Positions 53,824-62,527 of a stretch of 64,000 nt of DNA are shown piece after piece. The translations under genes and the position numbers were made by a program. The stretch lies in assembly GCA_934630815.1 (NCBI GenBank), contig CAKTWI010000006.1, forward strand, positions 1 to 64,000. Direction: 5' to 3'. Under the pieces are notes generated by a model. That model was not told the DNA's origin. It did not search any database and was given only the letters and a program-made list of their open reading frames with translations. This stretch comes from an uncultured Senegalimassilia sp. Lineage in GTDB: Bacteria > Actinomycetota > Coriobacteriia > Coriobacteriales > Eggerthellaceae. The first letter of the stretch is position 1, and each line of letters opens with the position of its first letter.

Positions 53824-55115
53824 GCGTGGCATATGCAAATACAGGGAAGGATTATAAGGGGGATGTGACCACGTCTTATGATTCGGACTCTATAAAAGCT
53901 AATAAGCTATTTGCCAATTTGCTTCTGTTTTTCATTTGCGGGAATATCGCACTTGATTTTGCGGCAGGGCTTTTCGGCGTTAGTTCTCTCTCTCAATTTG
54001 CGCGAATAATCTTCTTTGCGTTCATGCTGTATGTTGAACTTCGTCTTGACCGCAAAGGCTTCTGTCTGTTGTTTGTCGCTTTGACGCTCGTTGCAATTCA
54101 GTCTGTGTTATCCCAAATGCTGTCAGAAGAAGGCATGACCGCATCATCGCTGTTTTATGATTTGGGTATAGGCATAAAGTTTCTCATGTTCTTCACGGTT
54201 TATTTCACCGCTAAGAGCTTAATCCGCTGCAATGCGTTGACGGTGGATCAAATTAAGAAGGCGATAGCTATCGCCGCTATATATGCGCCGATTACCTATT
54301 TGGGATCTGTTGCATTGGGACTAGGGGCGTCCAGCTATTGGGATGGATCGGGTTACAAAAGTGTGTTTTCCTCATTGAATAGCATTAACGTATCAATGAT
54401 TGTTTTATTTGCTTATTCAGCAGAAGCCTTTTTATTTCAGAAGAAAACTCATTGGTTGATTCCCATGGGATTAAACCTTATATCGCTTTTAATGCTTGGA
54501 ACAAAAGCAGGCTATCTATTTGCTTTTGCGATTCTGTTTTATTATTTGATGATTCCTCCCGAGACAAGATTAAGAAATGCTGTCATAGGAATACTTTTAT
54601 TATTTGGTCTTGCCTTTGTCTTTAGTCACGTCTCCGCTCTCAGTGAAATGCTTTACAAGGTATCTTCTCGACAGACCTATTTGTTTGAGAATCGGAGTCT
54701 CATTGACTACCTAACGAGTGGACGTACTTGGATGCTTGCTGAAGCGATTGATTTATTTGCTTCTCAGGGCAATCCGTTGAGTTTAATCTTTGGTGGTGGC
54801 TATTACTGTTTTCACCATGATTTGGCTAGCTTGAGTGGCTATTTAATGACTGCAAGTGTTAGACCGGTCGAATTCGATTGGGCTGATCTCTTTTTCTCTT
54901 ACGGGGCTATTGTTACGGTTTTGGTGTATTCCTTTTTGCTTGTGAAATTACTTGATTCTTGGCGAGCAAGAAAAGAGAACCGCTTTCAGTTTATTGCTTT
55001 ATTAGGGATGATCATTTTCAGTTGTGTTGGCGGCCACGTTTTATTTGAGGCAATTTCATCTGTGACGTTGGGGTCAGTTTTGGCCTGTATAAATGGAGAT
55101 GGCGATGAACAATAA
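53820..55115 (+). CDS. Wzy-like O-antigen/polysaccharide polymerase
   Basis: This 431-residue protein has about ten transmembrane segments and a larger extracytoplasmic loop around residues 270-330 (SHVSALSEMLYKVSSRQTYLFENRSLIDYLTSGRTWM), the layout of O-antigen ligases and Wzy polymerases. The SGR-x-W motif is typical of that superfamily. It should join repeat units on the outer face of the membrane. ATG 53820 overlaps the stop of the fused rfbCD gene (ATGA). GC is very low (near 42 percent by eye) for this genome, so horizontal acquisition is likely. Confidence 0.8.
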   Translation: MSVAYANTGKDYKGDVTTSYDSDSIKANKLFANLLLFFICGNIALDFAAGLFGVSSLSQFARIIFFAFMLYVELRLDRKGFCLLFVALTLVAIQSVLSQMLSEEGMTASSLFYDLGIGIKFLMFFTVYFTAKSLIRCNALTVDQIKKAIAIAAIYAPITYLGSVALGLGASSYWDGSGYKSVFSSLNSINVSMIVLFAYSAEAFLFQKKTHWLIPMGLNLISLLMLGTKAGYLFAFAILFYYLMIPPETRLRNAVIGILLLFGLAFVFSHVSALSEMLYKVSSRQTYLFENRSLIDYLTSGRTWMLAEAIDLFASQGNPLSLIFGGGYYCFHHDLASLSGYLMTASVRPVEFDWADLFFSYGAIVTVLVYSFLLVKLLDSWRARKENRFQFIALLGMIIFSCVGGHVLFEAISSVTLGSVLACINGDGDEQ

Positions 55116-56340
55116 CATGGAGCACGTTGTCACTGCCTGTATCGAAGATCGGAGCAACGTCATCACCGAAGGCCAAACTTCATGGATGCGACGTTGCGGC
55201 ATTGATTTGCTCCTGAAGATGCTGATTCTTTATGTCAATTCAATTGGCAAGTACAATACCTGCGGCTCTCCAATCTATGTCGATGAAATTAATAACATAA
55301 GTATGGTTTGCAATCTGCGAGACACAGCAGAAATCGTTGATGCTGATGATGCATTGTTTGTATGCATGCATAGGTTTTCGCCAAAGAAGCATGTCAAGTT
55401 GGGTGCTATTTGGTGTATTGCGCAAGCAGTGAATCTAATTGCTTGCGCAATACCGCACATAGTTTCATTTGTTGGCAAGGATACTCCTGTTAATGAAAGA
55501 CTGGCAAAGCTGCTAATTCACCGAATGCGTAACTATATATCACGTCTCGGCTATCAACAGCCCTATATCTTGATGTCTGATCATCATTTCTTTTCGACCA
55601 TTATTGCGATGGACGAGCTTGCAACAAGCGTTGTTCTCCAACATGGGCTTATAGGAGACATGCGGTTTTTCTCTCCAGTTAGAGCTAATTATTTCTTTGC
55701 ATGGAGCGAAAAAAGCGCAAGCTTGGTAGATTCCGAAAAGGCAATTAATGTAGGGACGTATAAATTTAGTAAATTGTCAAGCAAGCGTCGTGATAACAAT
55801 GTCGAAACCCTTGCTGATACTAAACGGGTTCTTTTGATTTTGTCGAGTTCAAAAACTGCACAGCAGATTGTGCGACGACTCGAACCTATTCTCGCATTGC
55901 AAGAGCGTTATAAATTTACCTTGCTCATAAAAATGCACCCCGGTTCACTGTTTTCGATGGACGAGTTGCACAACGCTGTCGCATCTGCCAAGATTGAGTT
56001 TTATAAAGAGGAAAAAATCGAGACGCTTGACTTTGATTTTGCTTTTATTGAACAGTCTACTGCGGCTCTGGACGTAGCGTGTCTTGGCGTGCCTTTTATC
56101 GTGATTGACGAGACTTCGGGTTCCTATTTTGCTGAATACAAAGGAATTTTGCCCAGCGTTGCGACTTCTGAGGAACTCATCTGCTCTGCTGAGCGTTATT
56201 GCCGCAGCTGCTACGAAAGAGCATATTTGTATTTTCTCGAGCGCGAAATAGATAGCGGGCAATGTGGTATCGATAATTTCATAGGGCGACTGCAGCGTAA
56301 GTGTTCATGTATGAATATTGGCGATACTCGTGACAGCTAA
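55105..56340 (+). CDS. putative GT-B glycosyltransferase (polysialyl/CDP-glycerol transferase-like fold)
   Basis: This 411-residue protein is not one I can name. The pattern VVLQHGLIGDMRFFSPVRANYFFAWSE, followed by LLIKMHPGS and FAFIEQSTAALDVACLGVPFIVID, resembles GT-B enzymes of the capsule type (KpsS, CDP-glycerol or polysialyltransferase-like), where HP and S/T residues bind the nucleotide. A pseudaminic-acid pathway is encoded just downstream, so it may be the pseudaminyltransferase, which is inference. ATG 55105 follows GGAGATGG and overlaps the polymerase stop by 11 nt. GC is as low as in the neighbouring polymerase gene. Confidence 0.7.
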   Translation: MNNNMEHVVTACIEDRSNVITEGQTSWMRRCGIDLLLKMLILYVNSIGKYNTCGSPIYVDEINNISMVCNLRDTAEIVDADDALFVCMHRFSPKKHVKLGAIWCIAQAVNLIACAIPHIVSFVGKDTPVNERLAKLLIHRMRNYISRLGYQQPYILMSDHHFFSTIIAMDELATSVVLQHGLIGDMRFFSPVRANYFFAWSEKSASLVDSEKAINVGTYKFSKLSSKRRDNNVETLADTKRVLLILSSSKTAQQIVRRLEPILALQERYKFTLLIKMHPGSLFSMDELHNAVASAKIEFYKEEKIETLDFDFAFIEQSTAALDVACLGVPFIVIDETSGSYFAEYKGILPSVATSEELICSAERYCRSCYERAYLYFLEREIDSGQCGIDNFIGRLQRKCSCMNIGDTRDS

Positions 56341-56341
56341 G

Positions 56342-57778
56342 ATGGCCAAAAAGATGAGTTCTTTCGTCTGGTCCTTCCTCGAGCAAGGTGGATCAAAAGC
56401 CATCCAGCTTGTTGTGCAGATTGTCCTTGCGCGGCTTTTGTCGCCGGAAGCATTTGGCGTGCTGGCGATTTTGTTGGTCGTTACGCAGGTCGCAGATTCG
56501 GTAGCGCAGAGCGGGCTGGGGATGGCTCTCATTCAGAAGAGCGACGCGAGCGAACGGTCGTACTCAACAGCATGGTGGCTGAGCCTGGGGCTGGCGACGG
56601 CTCTGTACCTCGTCATATTCCTCGGCTCCCCAGCAATCGCCGTTTTCTATTCCATGTCGGATTTATCCATGTACTTGCGCGTGCTTGGCGTTATCGTATT
56701 CTTTAACGCCGCCAACTCTATCCAGCGTTCGTTCCTGCAGCGCTCTTTGGACTTCAAGAGCATTTTTATCGCGACGACTGTCTCGGCGCTCGCGTCTGGC
56801 GCGGTCGGCATCGCGATGGCGTTTTTGGGCTTCGGCGTGTGGGCGCTGGTGGCGCAGTCGCTGCTGCAGAGCGCGTTCATTTGTATCGTGATGTGGGTGA
56901 GAGTCAGCTGGAAGCCAGCGCTCGTCTTTGAGGCGGGCGAGGCAAAGAGCCTTTTTGGTTATGGATGGAAAATCTGCGTTACCGGCATATTGAATGTCTT
57001 CTACTCTGGTATCTCGGAACTCGTCATTGGGCGGGCGTGCTCGGCTGGTGAGCTGGGGCTGTACAGCCAAGGGCGCAAGTACCCCCAGGCTGCCATCGGC
57101 GTGATGAGCAACTCCATCGCTAACGTTCTATTCCCGATGTTCTCGGCGATAAAGGACGACGCGACAGAGCTGCGTCGGGCCATAAGGCGGGGGTTGAGGC
57201 TTGGCACGTTCGTCGTGGCACCTGTGTCGCTTCTGGCGGCGGCGGTCGCCGAGCCTGTCGTGGCTATCTTGCTGACTGAGAAATGGTTGGCCTGTGTGCC
57301 TATCTTTCAGCTCACATGCGTGTCGAACGCGCTCTTGATGCTGCAGCTCGTTAACCTGCGCGCCTACATGGCGCTGGGTGACAGTGGTCTGTACATGCGA
57401 CTTCAGATCGTCAAGGTGCTGGGTGGCGGTGCGGTCATCTGGGCGACTGCGATTATTACTAAGGACATCTACGCTACCGCGTGGGCAAACTTCCTTGTTG
57501 GCTCCCTCTCGATCCTGCTAGTGGACATGCCGCCGGCCAAGAGGCTACACGGCTATTCAGCGCTGAGTCAGGTTAGGGATGTCCTGCCGATTATTGCGAT
57601 TTCCATTGTCGCTGCGGTGGCTGCCTTTGTCGTCCAATTCGCAGAGCTCAGCTACTCGCTCGAACTTCCGACGCAGTGTCTTGTGTTTGTCCTCGTCTAC
57701 TTTGGCGGGGCAAGGATATTGCACTTAGGTGAGCTGTCTGAAGCGGCGTCGCTTGTGCGCAGGCTCTCTTCCAAGTAA
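56342..57778 (+). CDS. polysaccharide flippase (Wzx/MOP family)
   Basis: This encodes 478 residues with about fourteen transmembrane segments and the N-terminal FVWSFLEQGGSKAIQLVVQIVLARLLSPEAFG typical of lipopolysaccharide/teichuronic flippases of the MOP superfamily. It should move undecaprenyl-linked repeat units across the membrane for the polymerase. ATG 56342 lies 1 bp after the preceding stop. The ribosome binding site is weak, and a GTG at 56330 is an alternative. GC returns to about 57 percent here, higher than the two genes upstream. Confidence 0.9.
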   Translation: MAKKMSSFVWSFLEQGGSKAIQLVVQIVLARLLSPEAFGVLAILLVVTQVADSVAQSGLGMALIQKSDASERSYSTAWWLSLGLATALYLVIFLGSPAIAVFYSMSDLSMYLRVLGVIVFFNAANSIQRSFLQRSLDFKSIFIATTVSALASGAVGIAMAFLGFGVWALVAQSLLQSAFICIVMWVRVSWKPALVFEAGEAKSLFGYGWKICVTGILNVFYSGISELVIGRACSAGELGLYSQGRKYPQAAIGVMSNSIANVLFPMFSAIKDDATELRRAIRRGLRLGTFVVAPVSLLAAAVAEPVVAILLTEKWLACVPIFQLTCVSNALLMLQLVNLRAYMALGDSGLYMRLQIVKVLGGGAVIWATAIITKDIYATAWANFLVGSLSILLVDMPPAKRLHGYSALSQVRDVLPIIAISIVAAVAAFVVQFAELSYSLELPTQCLVFVLVYFGGARILHLGELSEAASLVRRLSSK

Positions 57779-57844
57779 TACCGGGCACTCAGCCCGTCTG
57801 CTCTTTGAAATAGTTCGAATACAGATAGAAAGGCAGTCAAACTT

Positions 57845-58888
57845 ATGTCCACCTTTAACGGCTCGACTTTAATGATTACGGGAGGGACGGGGTCGTTCGG
57901 CAACACCGTCCTGAAGCACTTCCTGACCTCGGACGTGGGGGAGATTCGCATCTTCTCCCGAGACGAAAAGAAGCAGGATGATATGCGTCATGAGCTCCAG
58001 GCTCGCTACCCGGACCACTTCGCAAAGGTGAAGTTTTACATTGGCGATGTTCGCAACATCCAGTCTGTACGGGATGCAATGCACGGGGTAGATTATATCT
58101 TCCATGCGGCGGCGCTTAAGCAGGTGCCCTCTTGCGAGTTCTTCCCGATGGAAGCCGTACGCACAAACATTTTGGGAACGGATAACGTTCTTCATGCCGC
58201 GATTGATGCCAGTGTGAAACGTGTTGTGTGTTTGTCGACCGACAAAGCCGCTTATCCGATTAACGCTATGGGTAAGTCCAAGGCTCTTATGGAAAGCGTC
58301 ATCTTTGCCAATGCTCGTGTAGCTGCTGAGAAGGGCGGCACGGTGGTTTGCTGTACGCGTTACGGTAACGTGATGTGCAGTCGTGGTTCGGTCATTCCCT
58401 TGTTTATTGATCAGATTCATGCTGGCAACCCAATTACAATCACCGACCCGTCCATGACTCGTTTTCTGATGAACCTGGACGAGGCAGTTGATCTGGTGAA
58501 GTTCGCATTTGAGCATGCAAATCCGGGCGACCTGTTTATCCAAAAGGCCGACGCCAGCACTATTGGTGATTTGGCAAAGGCGGTACAGCAGCTATTTGGA
58601 GATACAGGCACGAGCATCATCGGCACGCGTCATGGCGAAAAGTTGTTCGAAACGCTGATGACTCGTGAGGAGCGTCTCCGTTCAGAGGATATGGGCGGAT
58701 ACTATCGTGTGGCGGCAGACGCTCGCGGTCTTAACTATGACAAGACGGAAGTTGACGAGGCGAGGACAATGGCCGATGAGTCTTACACCTCTCATAATAC
58801 GAACCTCCTTGACGTAGAAGGTACGATTCAGAAGATTATGACTGCAGATTACGTTCGTGAAGAACTTGCCGGCATTCGCCACAATTAG
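57845..58888 (+). CDS. pseB: UDP-N-acetylglucosamine 4,6-dehydratase, PseB-like
   Basis: This 347-residue protein has the nucleotide-binding TGGTGSFGNTVLKHF, FHAAALKQVPSCEFFP and STDKAAYPINAMGKSKALMES, the SxxxM-type active site of FlaA1/PseB/CapE inverting dehydratases. It would make UDP-2-acetamido-2,6-dideoxy-arabino-4-hexulose. CapE of the FucNAc pathway has the same motifs, but the PseC, PseF and PseI genes downstream favour pseudaminic acid. GAAAGGCAG precedes the ATG. A 66-bp gap separates it from the flippase, with no clear promoter. Confidence 0.85.
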   Translation: MSTFNGSTLMITGGTGSFGNTVLKHFLTSDVGEIRIFSRDEKKQDDMRHELQARYPDHFAKVKFYIGDVRNIQSVRDAMHGVDYIFHAAALKQVPSCEFFPMEAVRTNILGTDNVLHAAIDASVKRVVCLSTDKAAYPINAMGKSKALMESVIFANARVAAEKGGTVVCCTRYGNVMCSRGSVIPLFIDQIHAGNPITITDPSMTRFLMNLDEAVDLVKFAFEHANPGDLFIQKADASTIGDLAKAVQQLFGDTGTSIIGTRHGEKLFETLMTREERLRSEDMGGYYRVAADARGLNYDKTEVDEARTMADESYTSHNTNLLDVEGTIQKIMTADYVREELAGIRHN

Positions 58889-58900
58889 GAGGAAATCGCT

Positions 58901-59557
58901 ATGATTTACAGGTTCCCGTTGAGAGATGTCAAGGACATGCTCCTCAATCAGATAGGTAATAACTTTTTCAAATCGATTGATGACGAGAAGCTGATTACTA
59001 AGCATTTTGAGAGAACTCTTGAAAGGCTCGAAACAAACATCTCAGCTAACGATAACAAGTACTACTGGAGGCTTAACGCCGCAGGTGAACGAGAGGCGTA
59101 TTTCGACCCGCTGCACACTTGCCAGTGGATGCTGTTCTTGTATCTGACAGCGAATACTATCTATCGCTACGAGGACGAGAACCCTGAGGCCGCTCGCGTA
59201 GTCTGCGACAAGATTTACGGTCAAATGAAGACCGTATCCGGATGCGATTTGTACTACGAAGTGGAGATGCCTGAGTCCTTTAACTTCGACCATCCAACTG
59301 GTTCCTTTATGGGCCGTGCGACTTTTGGTGAGGGTTTCTCGTTCACTCAAGGTTGCACGGTTGGCAACATCAATGAAATCTATCCGGTCATTGGGAGCAA
59401 TGTGCAGATGTGCGCTGGGAGCAAGGTACTGGGCGGCTCCCGCATAGGTGATGACTGCATCATCGGCGAAGGCGCAGTGGTAAGAAATCAGGATGTACCC
59501 GCTAACTCTATTGTCTATGGCAAGACGCCAAATCTGTCCATCGCGCCTAGAGCTTAA
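58901..59557 (+). CDS. left-handed beta-helix acyltransferase (serine acetyltransferase-like)
   Basis: This 218-residue protein has an alpha-helical N-terminal half and a C-terminal hexapeptide-repeat half (IGSNVQMCAGSKVLGGSRIGDDCIIGEGAVV), as in CysE-type O- or N-acetyltransferases. A CysE-like catalytic HPTG region may be DHPTGSF. It sits between the PseB-like and PseC genes. It could replace PseH, the usual GNAT that acetylates the C4 amine, or acylate another position. No GNAT PseH is seen before the window end. AGGAGG (58888-58893) precedes the ATG. Confidence 0.78.
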   Translation: MIYRFPLRDVKDMLLNQIGNNFFKSIDDEKLITKHFERTLERLETNISANDNKYYWRLNAAGEREAYFDPLHTCQWMLFLYLTANTIYRYEDENPEAARVVCDKIYGQMKTVSGCDLYYEVEMPESFNFDHPTGSFMGRATFGEGFSFTQGCTVGNINEIYPVIGSNVQMCAGSKVLGGSRIGDDCIIGEGAVVRNQDVPANSIVYGKTPNLSIAPRA

Positions 59558-59580
59558 GAATCACTTCAGGAGGATTTACC

Positions 59581-60789
59581 ATGGAAGAACTTGCCATTAA
59601 CGGTGGTGCGCCGGTTAGCACGAAGGTTTTGGGCTATGGTCATCAGGATATCAACGAAAGCGATGTGAAGGCTGTTGTCGATTGCTTGCGTGGTGACTAT
59701 CTGACCTGCGGGCCCGCAACTGAGGCTTTCGAGGAGTCTATCAAGGCGGCTACGGGTGCTGCATATGTGACTGCAATGGCGAACGGCACCGCTGCGTTGC
59801 ACGTTGCCTGCCTTGCTGCCGGTATTAAGCCTGGCGATGAGGTAATCGTGTCGCCCATCACGTTTGCCGCTTCGGCAAATTGTGTACGGTATTGCGGTGG
59901 CACGCCCGTGTTTGCCGATATCGATTCTAGGACCTGGAATATCGACCCGGCATCTATTCGTGAGAAGCTGACCGATAAGACTAAGGCAATTGTGGCTGTC
60001 GACTTCGGCGGCGTGCACGTGGACTCCTCCGAGATCCGTAAGATTTGCGATGAGTACGGCCTTACGTTCATTGAGGACGCGGCTCACGCTATGGGTACGT
60101 GCCATAATGGCACGGCGGTAGGCTCAATCGCCGATATGACGACGTTTAGCTTCCATCCTGTGAAGACCATCACTACTGGCGAGGGCGGTGCTGTTGCCAC
60201 GAATGACCCGGAGCTCGGTAAGATGATCGAGCTGTATGCCAAGCACGGTATCACTCGCAATCATGAACTTATGCGCGAGAAGGACCAGGGTGGCTGGTAC
60301 TACGAACAGCTGGTGCTGGGCTACAACTATCGCATTAGCGACATCGAGGCCTCGCTCGGTGTGAGCCAGATGAAGCGCTTGGACCAGTTTGGCGATCGAC
60401 GCAAGCAGCTCGTGGCTTTCTACAACGAGCGGTTCGCCAAGATTCCCGAGGTGCAGTTCCAGCTGGACGCTACGCCCGAAGACACTGTACGCCATCTGTA
60501 TTGCTTGAAGTTCGACACCGAAGCCCTGGGCGTGACGCGCCGCTTCATTTTTGATGCGCTGCGTGCGGAGAACATCGGCGTGAACGTGCATTATTTGCCC
60601 GTTTACCTGCTGCCCTACTACAAAGACTTGGGTCATGGCCGTGGGGATTGCCCTAACGCTGAGGACTACTACGATCATTGTGTCACGTTGCCGCTGCACT
60701 GCGGACTTACCGATGAAGATGCCCAATGCGTAGTGGACGCTGTGACGAAGATCGTCGAGTGGTGCCGTGCGAATAAGGAGGCGAAATAG
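59581..60789 (+). CDS. pseC: UDP-4-amino-4,6-dideoxy-N-acetyl-beta-L-altrosamine transaminase PseC
   Basis: This 402-residue DegT/DnrJ/EryC1 aminotransferase aminates the C4 keto sugar from PseB. The PLP lysine is Lys195 in FHPVKTITTGEGG. The stretch GITRNHELMREKDQGGWYYEQLVLGYNYRISDIEASLG and YLPVYLLPYY are hallmarks of PseC rather than of other sugar aminotransferases. This is the best single indicator that the sugar is pseudaminic acid. AGGAGG precedes the ATG. The stop overlaps the pseF start (TAGTG). Confidence 0.93.
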   Translation: MEELAINGGAPVSTKVLGYGHQDINESDVKAVVDCLRGDYLTCGPATEAFEESIKAATGAAYVTAMANGTAALHVACLAAGIKPGDEVIVSPITFAASANCVRYCGGTPVFADIDSRTWNIDPASIREKLTDKTKAIVAVDFGGVHVDSSEIRKICDEYGLTFIEDAAHAMGTCHNGTAVGSIADMTTFSFHPVKTITTGEGGAVATNDPELGKMIELYAKHGITRNHELMREKDQGGWYYEQLVLGYNYRISDIEASLGVSQMKRLDQFGDRRKQLVAFYNERFAKIPEVQFQLDATPEDTVRHLYCLKFDTEALGVTRRFIFDALRAENIGVNVHYLPVYLLPYYKDLGHGRGDCPNAEDYYDHCVTLPLHCGLTDEDAQCVVDAVTKIVEWCRANKEAK

Positions 60790-61490
60790 TGCCTGGAAGC
60801 ATCTGCATCATCACGGCGCGTGGCGGCTCTAAGCGCATCCCGCGTAAAAATGTGCGTGAGTTCTGCGGTAAGCCGATGCTTGCGTACTCGGTAGAGGCTG
60901 CGCTTGAGAGCGGTGTTTTCGATACCGTGATGGTTTCGACCGATGATGATGAGATTGCTGAGGTCGGCAGAAGTTACGGCGCTGATGTGCCTTTCATGCG
61001 CAGTGAGGCCACGAGCAATGACTACGCTACCACGGCCGATGTATTGCGTGAGGTGCTTTCGGAATACGAAAAGCGCGGGGCAGCATTCGATGTAATGTGC
61101 TGCCTGTATCCTACGGCTCCGTTTGTGAGCGCCTGCGAGCTCAAGGAGGCCTCCGCGATGATTGGAGAAGGAGCGAAATCGGTTATTCCTGTAACTACGT
61201 ATGACTTCCCGCCGCTTCGTGGGTTCAAGGTTGGTTCATATGGATCGCTTGAGTATGCCTTCCCTGAATATGCGCAGATTCGCAGTCAGGACCTGCCCGA
61301 GATGGTACATGATTGTGGGAGGTTTTACTTCGCAAAGGTGAGTGATTACCTTGAATCAGGTGCGTTTGCGATGCCTGGTTGTCGTGCGTTGCGTATAAAT
61401 CCTAGACTTGTTCAGGATATTGATGACGAGACCGACTGGGAAATGGCGGAATCAAAATACCTTCAGGCAAAGAAAGGCGGTTGCCTGTGA
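60789..61490 (+). CDS. pseF: CMP-pseudaminic acid cytidylyltransferase PseF
   Basis: This 233-residue NeuA/KdsB-type cytidylyltransferase activates the nonulosonic acid with CTP. The CTP-binding ITARGGSKRIPRKNVREFCGKPM and IRSQDLPEMVHDCGRFYF, typical for PseF, are present. GTG 60789 shares its first base with the pseC stop. It is coupled to pseI downstream by a 4-nt overlap. Confidence 0.93.
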   Translation: MPGSICIITARGGSKRIPRKNVREFCGKPMLAYSVEAALESGVFDTVMVSTDDDEIAEVGRSYGADVPFMRSEATSNDYATTADVLREVLSEYEKRGAAFDVMCCLYPTAPFVSACELKEASAMIGEGAKSVIPVTTYDFPPLRGFKVGSYGSLEYAFPEYAQIRSQDLPEMVHDCGRFYFAKVSDYLESGAFAMPGCRALRINPRLVQDIDDETDWEMAESKYLQAKKGGCL

Positions 61491-62527
61491 ATATGAAAGA
61501 CAGGCTCGAGCATAACGAGACCTATTTTATTGCGGAAATGAGTGCGAATCACGGCGGCAGCTTTGAGCGAGCTATGCAGATTGTTGATCTTGTCAAGGAA
61601 GCTGGGGCTGATTGCCTCAAGCTCCAGACATACACGGCCGATACTATGACGCTCAAATCTAACGCTGAGGACTTCATGAACAGGGGAGGGCTATGGGATG
61701 GAATAAGCATGTACGATTTGTACAAGAGCGCCTATACCCCCTGGGAGTGGCATAAGCCAATCAAAGAGAGGTGCGATGAGCTAGGTCTCGACTTTTTGTC
61801 TAGCCCCTTTGATGACTCTTCGGTAGATTTTCTTGAGCAGTTCTCGCCCGTGGCATATAAGATTGCGAGCTTCGAGCTCACCGATATACCGTTGATTAAG
61901 CATGCGGCAGCCAAGGGACGCCCCATGATTATGTCAACCGGAATTGCGACCAAAGAAGAAATTGCCGAAGCTGTTGATGCGTGCCGTGCCGTGGGCAATG
62001 AAGACATCGTTCTTTTGAAGTGTTGTTCCTGCTATCCGACGGACTACGCCGAGATGAGACTCTCTCTTATTCCCGAGATCAAGCACGACTTCGGCACGAT
62101 TGTTGGGTTATCCGACCACTCCGAAGGGCATCTGGGCGCTGTGGCGGCCGTGGCATTAGGCGCGCGCGTGATTGAAAAGCACCTTTGCGTTGGAAGGGAA
62201 ATCGAGACGGCGGATAGTTCCTTCTCTATGGAGCCTGCTGAGTTTAAAGAAATGGTAGAGGCCGTAAGGAATGTCGAAAAGGCTATCGCCCCCGCTACGT
62301 GGGATCTTCCTGCAAGAGAGGTGAGACAGCGTGAGGGCAGGCGCTCGATTTATGCTAGTGCGCCTATTGCCAAAGGCGATATTTTCACTATGGACAATAT
62401 CAAAATCGTCAGGCCTGCAAAGGGGATTGCGCCAAAATACTGGGATCGCCTTTTGGGTAAGGAGTCGCCATGCGATTTTGCGTACGCTGACCCCATATGC
62501 CTGAGCGACGAATGGCTGGAGGGTTGA
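61487..62527 (+). CDS. pseI: pseudaminic acid synthase PseI
   Basis: This 346-residue NeuB-type synthase condenses a 6-deoxy-diacetamido hexose with phosphoenolpyruvate. The barrel begins YFIAEMSANHGGSFERAM and includes KLQTYTADTMTL, YKIASFELTD and GLSDHSEG. A C-terminal SAF domain (RRSIYASAPIAKGDIFTMDNIKIVRPAKG) completes it. SANHGG and GLWDG-x-MYDLYKSAYTPWEWH are typical of PseI rather than sialic-acid NeuB. GTG 61487 overlaps the pseF stop (GTGA) and follows AAAGG. ATG 61493 is an alternative. Confidence 0.94.
   Translation: MNMKDRLEHNETYFIAEMSANHGGSFERAMQIVDLVKEAGADCLKLQTYTADTMTLKSNAEDFMNRGGLWDGISMYDLYKSAYTPWEWHKPIKERCDELGLDFLSSPFDDSSVDFLEQFSPVAYKIASFELTDIPLIKHAAAKGRPMIMSTGIATKEEIAEAVDACRAVGNEDIVLLKCCSCYPTDYAEMRLSLIPEIKHDFGTIVGLSDHSEGHLGAVAAVALGARVIEKHLCVGREIETADSSFSMEPAEFKEMVEAVRNVEKAIAPATWDLPAREVRQREGRRSIYASAPIAKGDIFTMDNIKIVRPAKGIAPKYWDRLLGKESPCDFAYADPICLSDEWLEG

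Noticed and set aside
57845..61490. Legionaminic-acid or FucNAc pathway instead of pseudaminic acid
   Set aside because: The PseB-like enzyme alone is ambiguous, but PseC, PseF, PseI and the PseG start all match the pseudaminic-acid versions, and no LegB/LegC or CapF/CapG-like genes are present.
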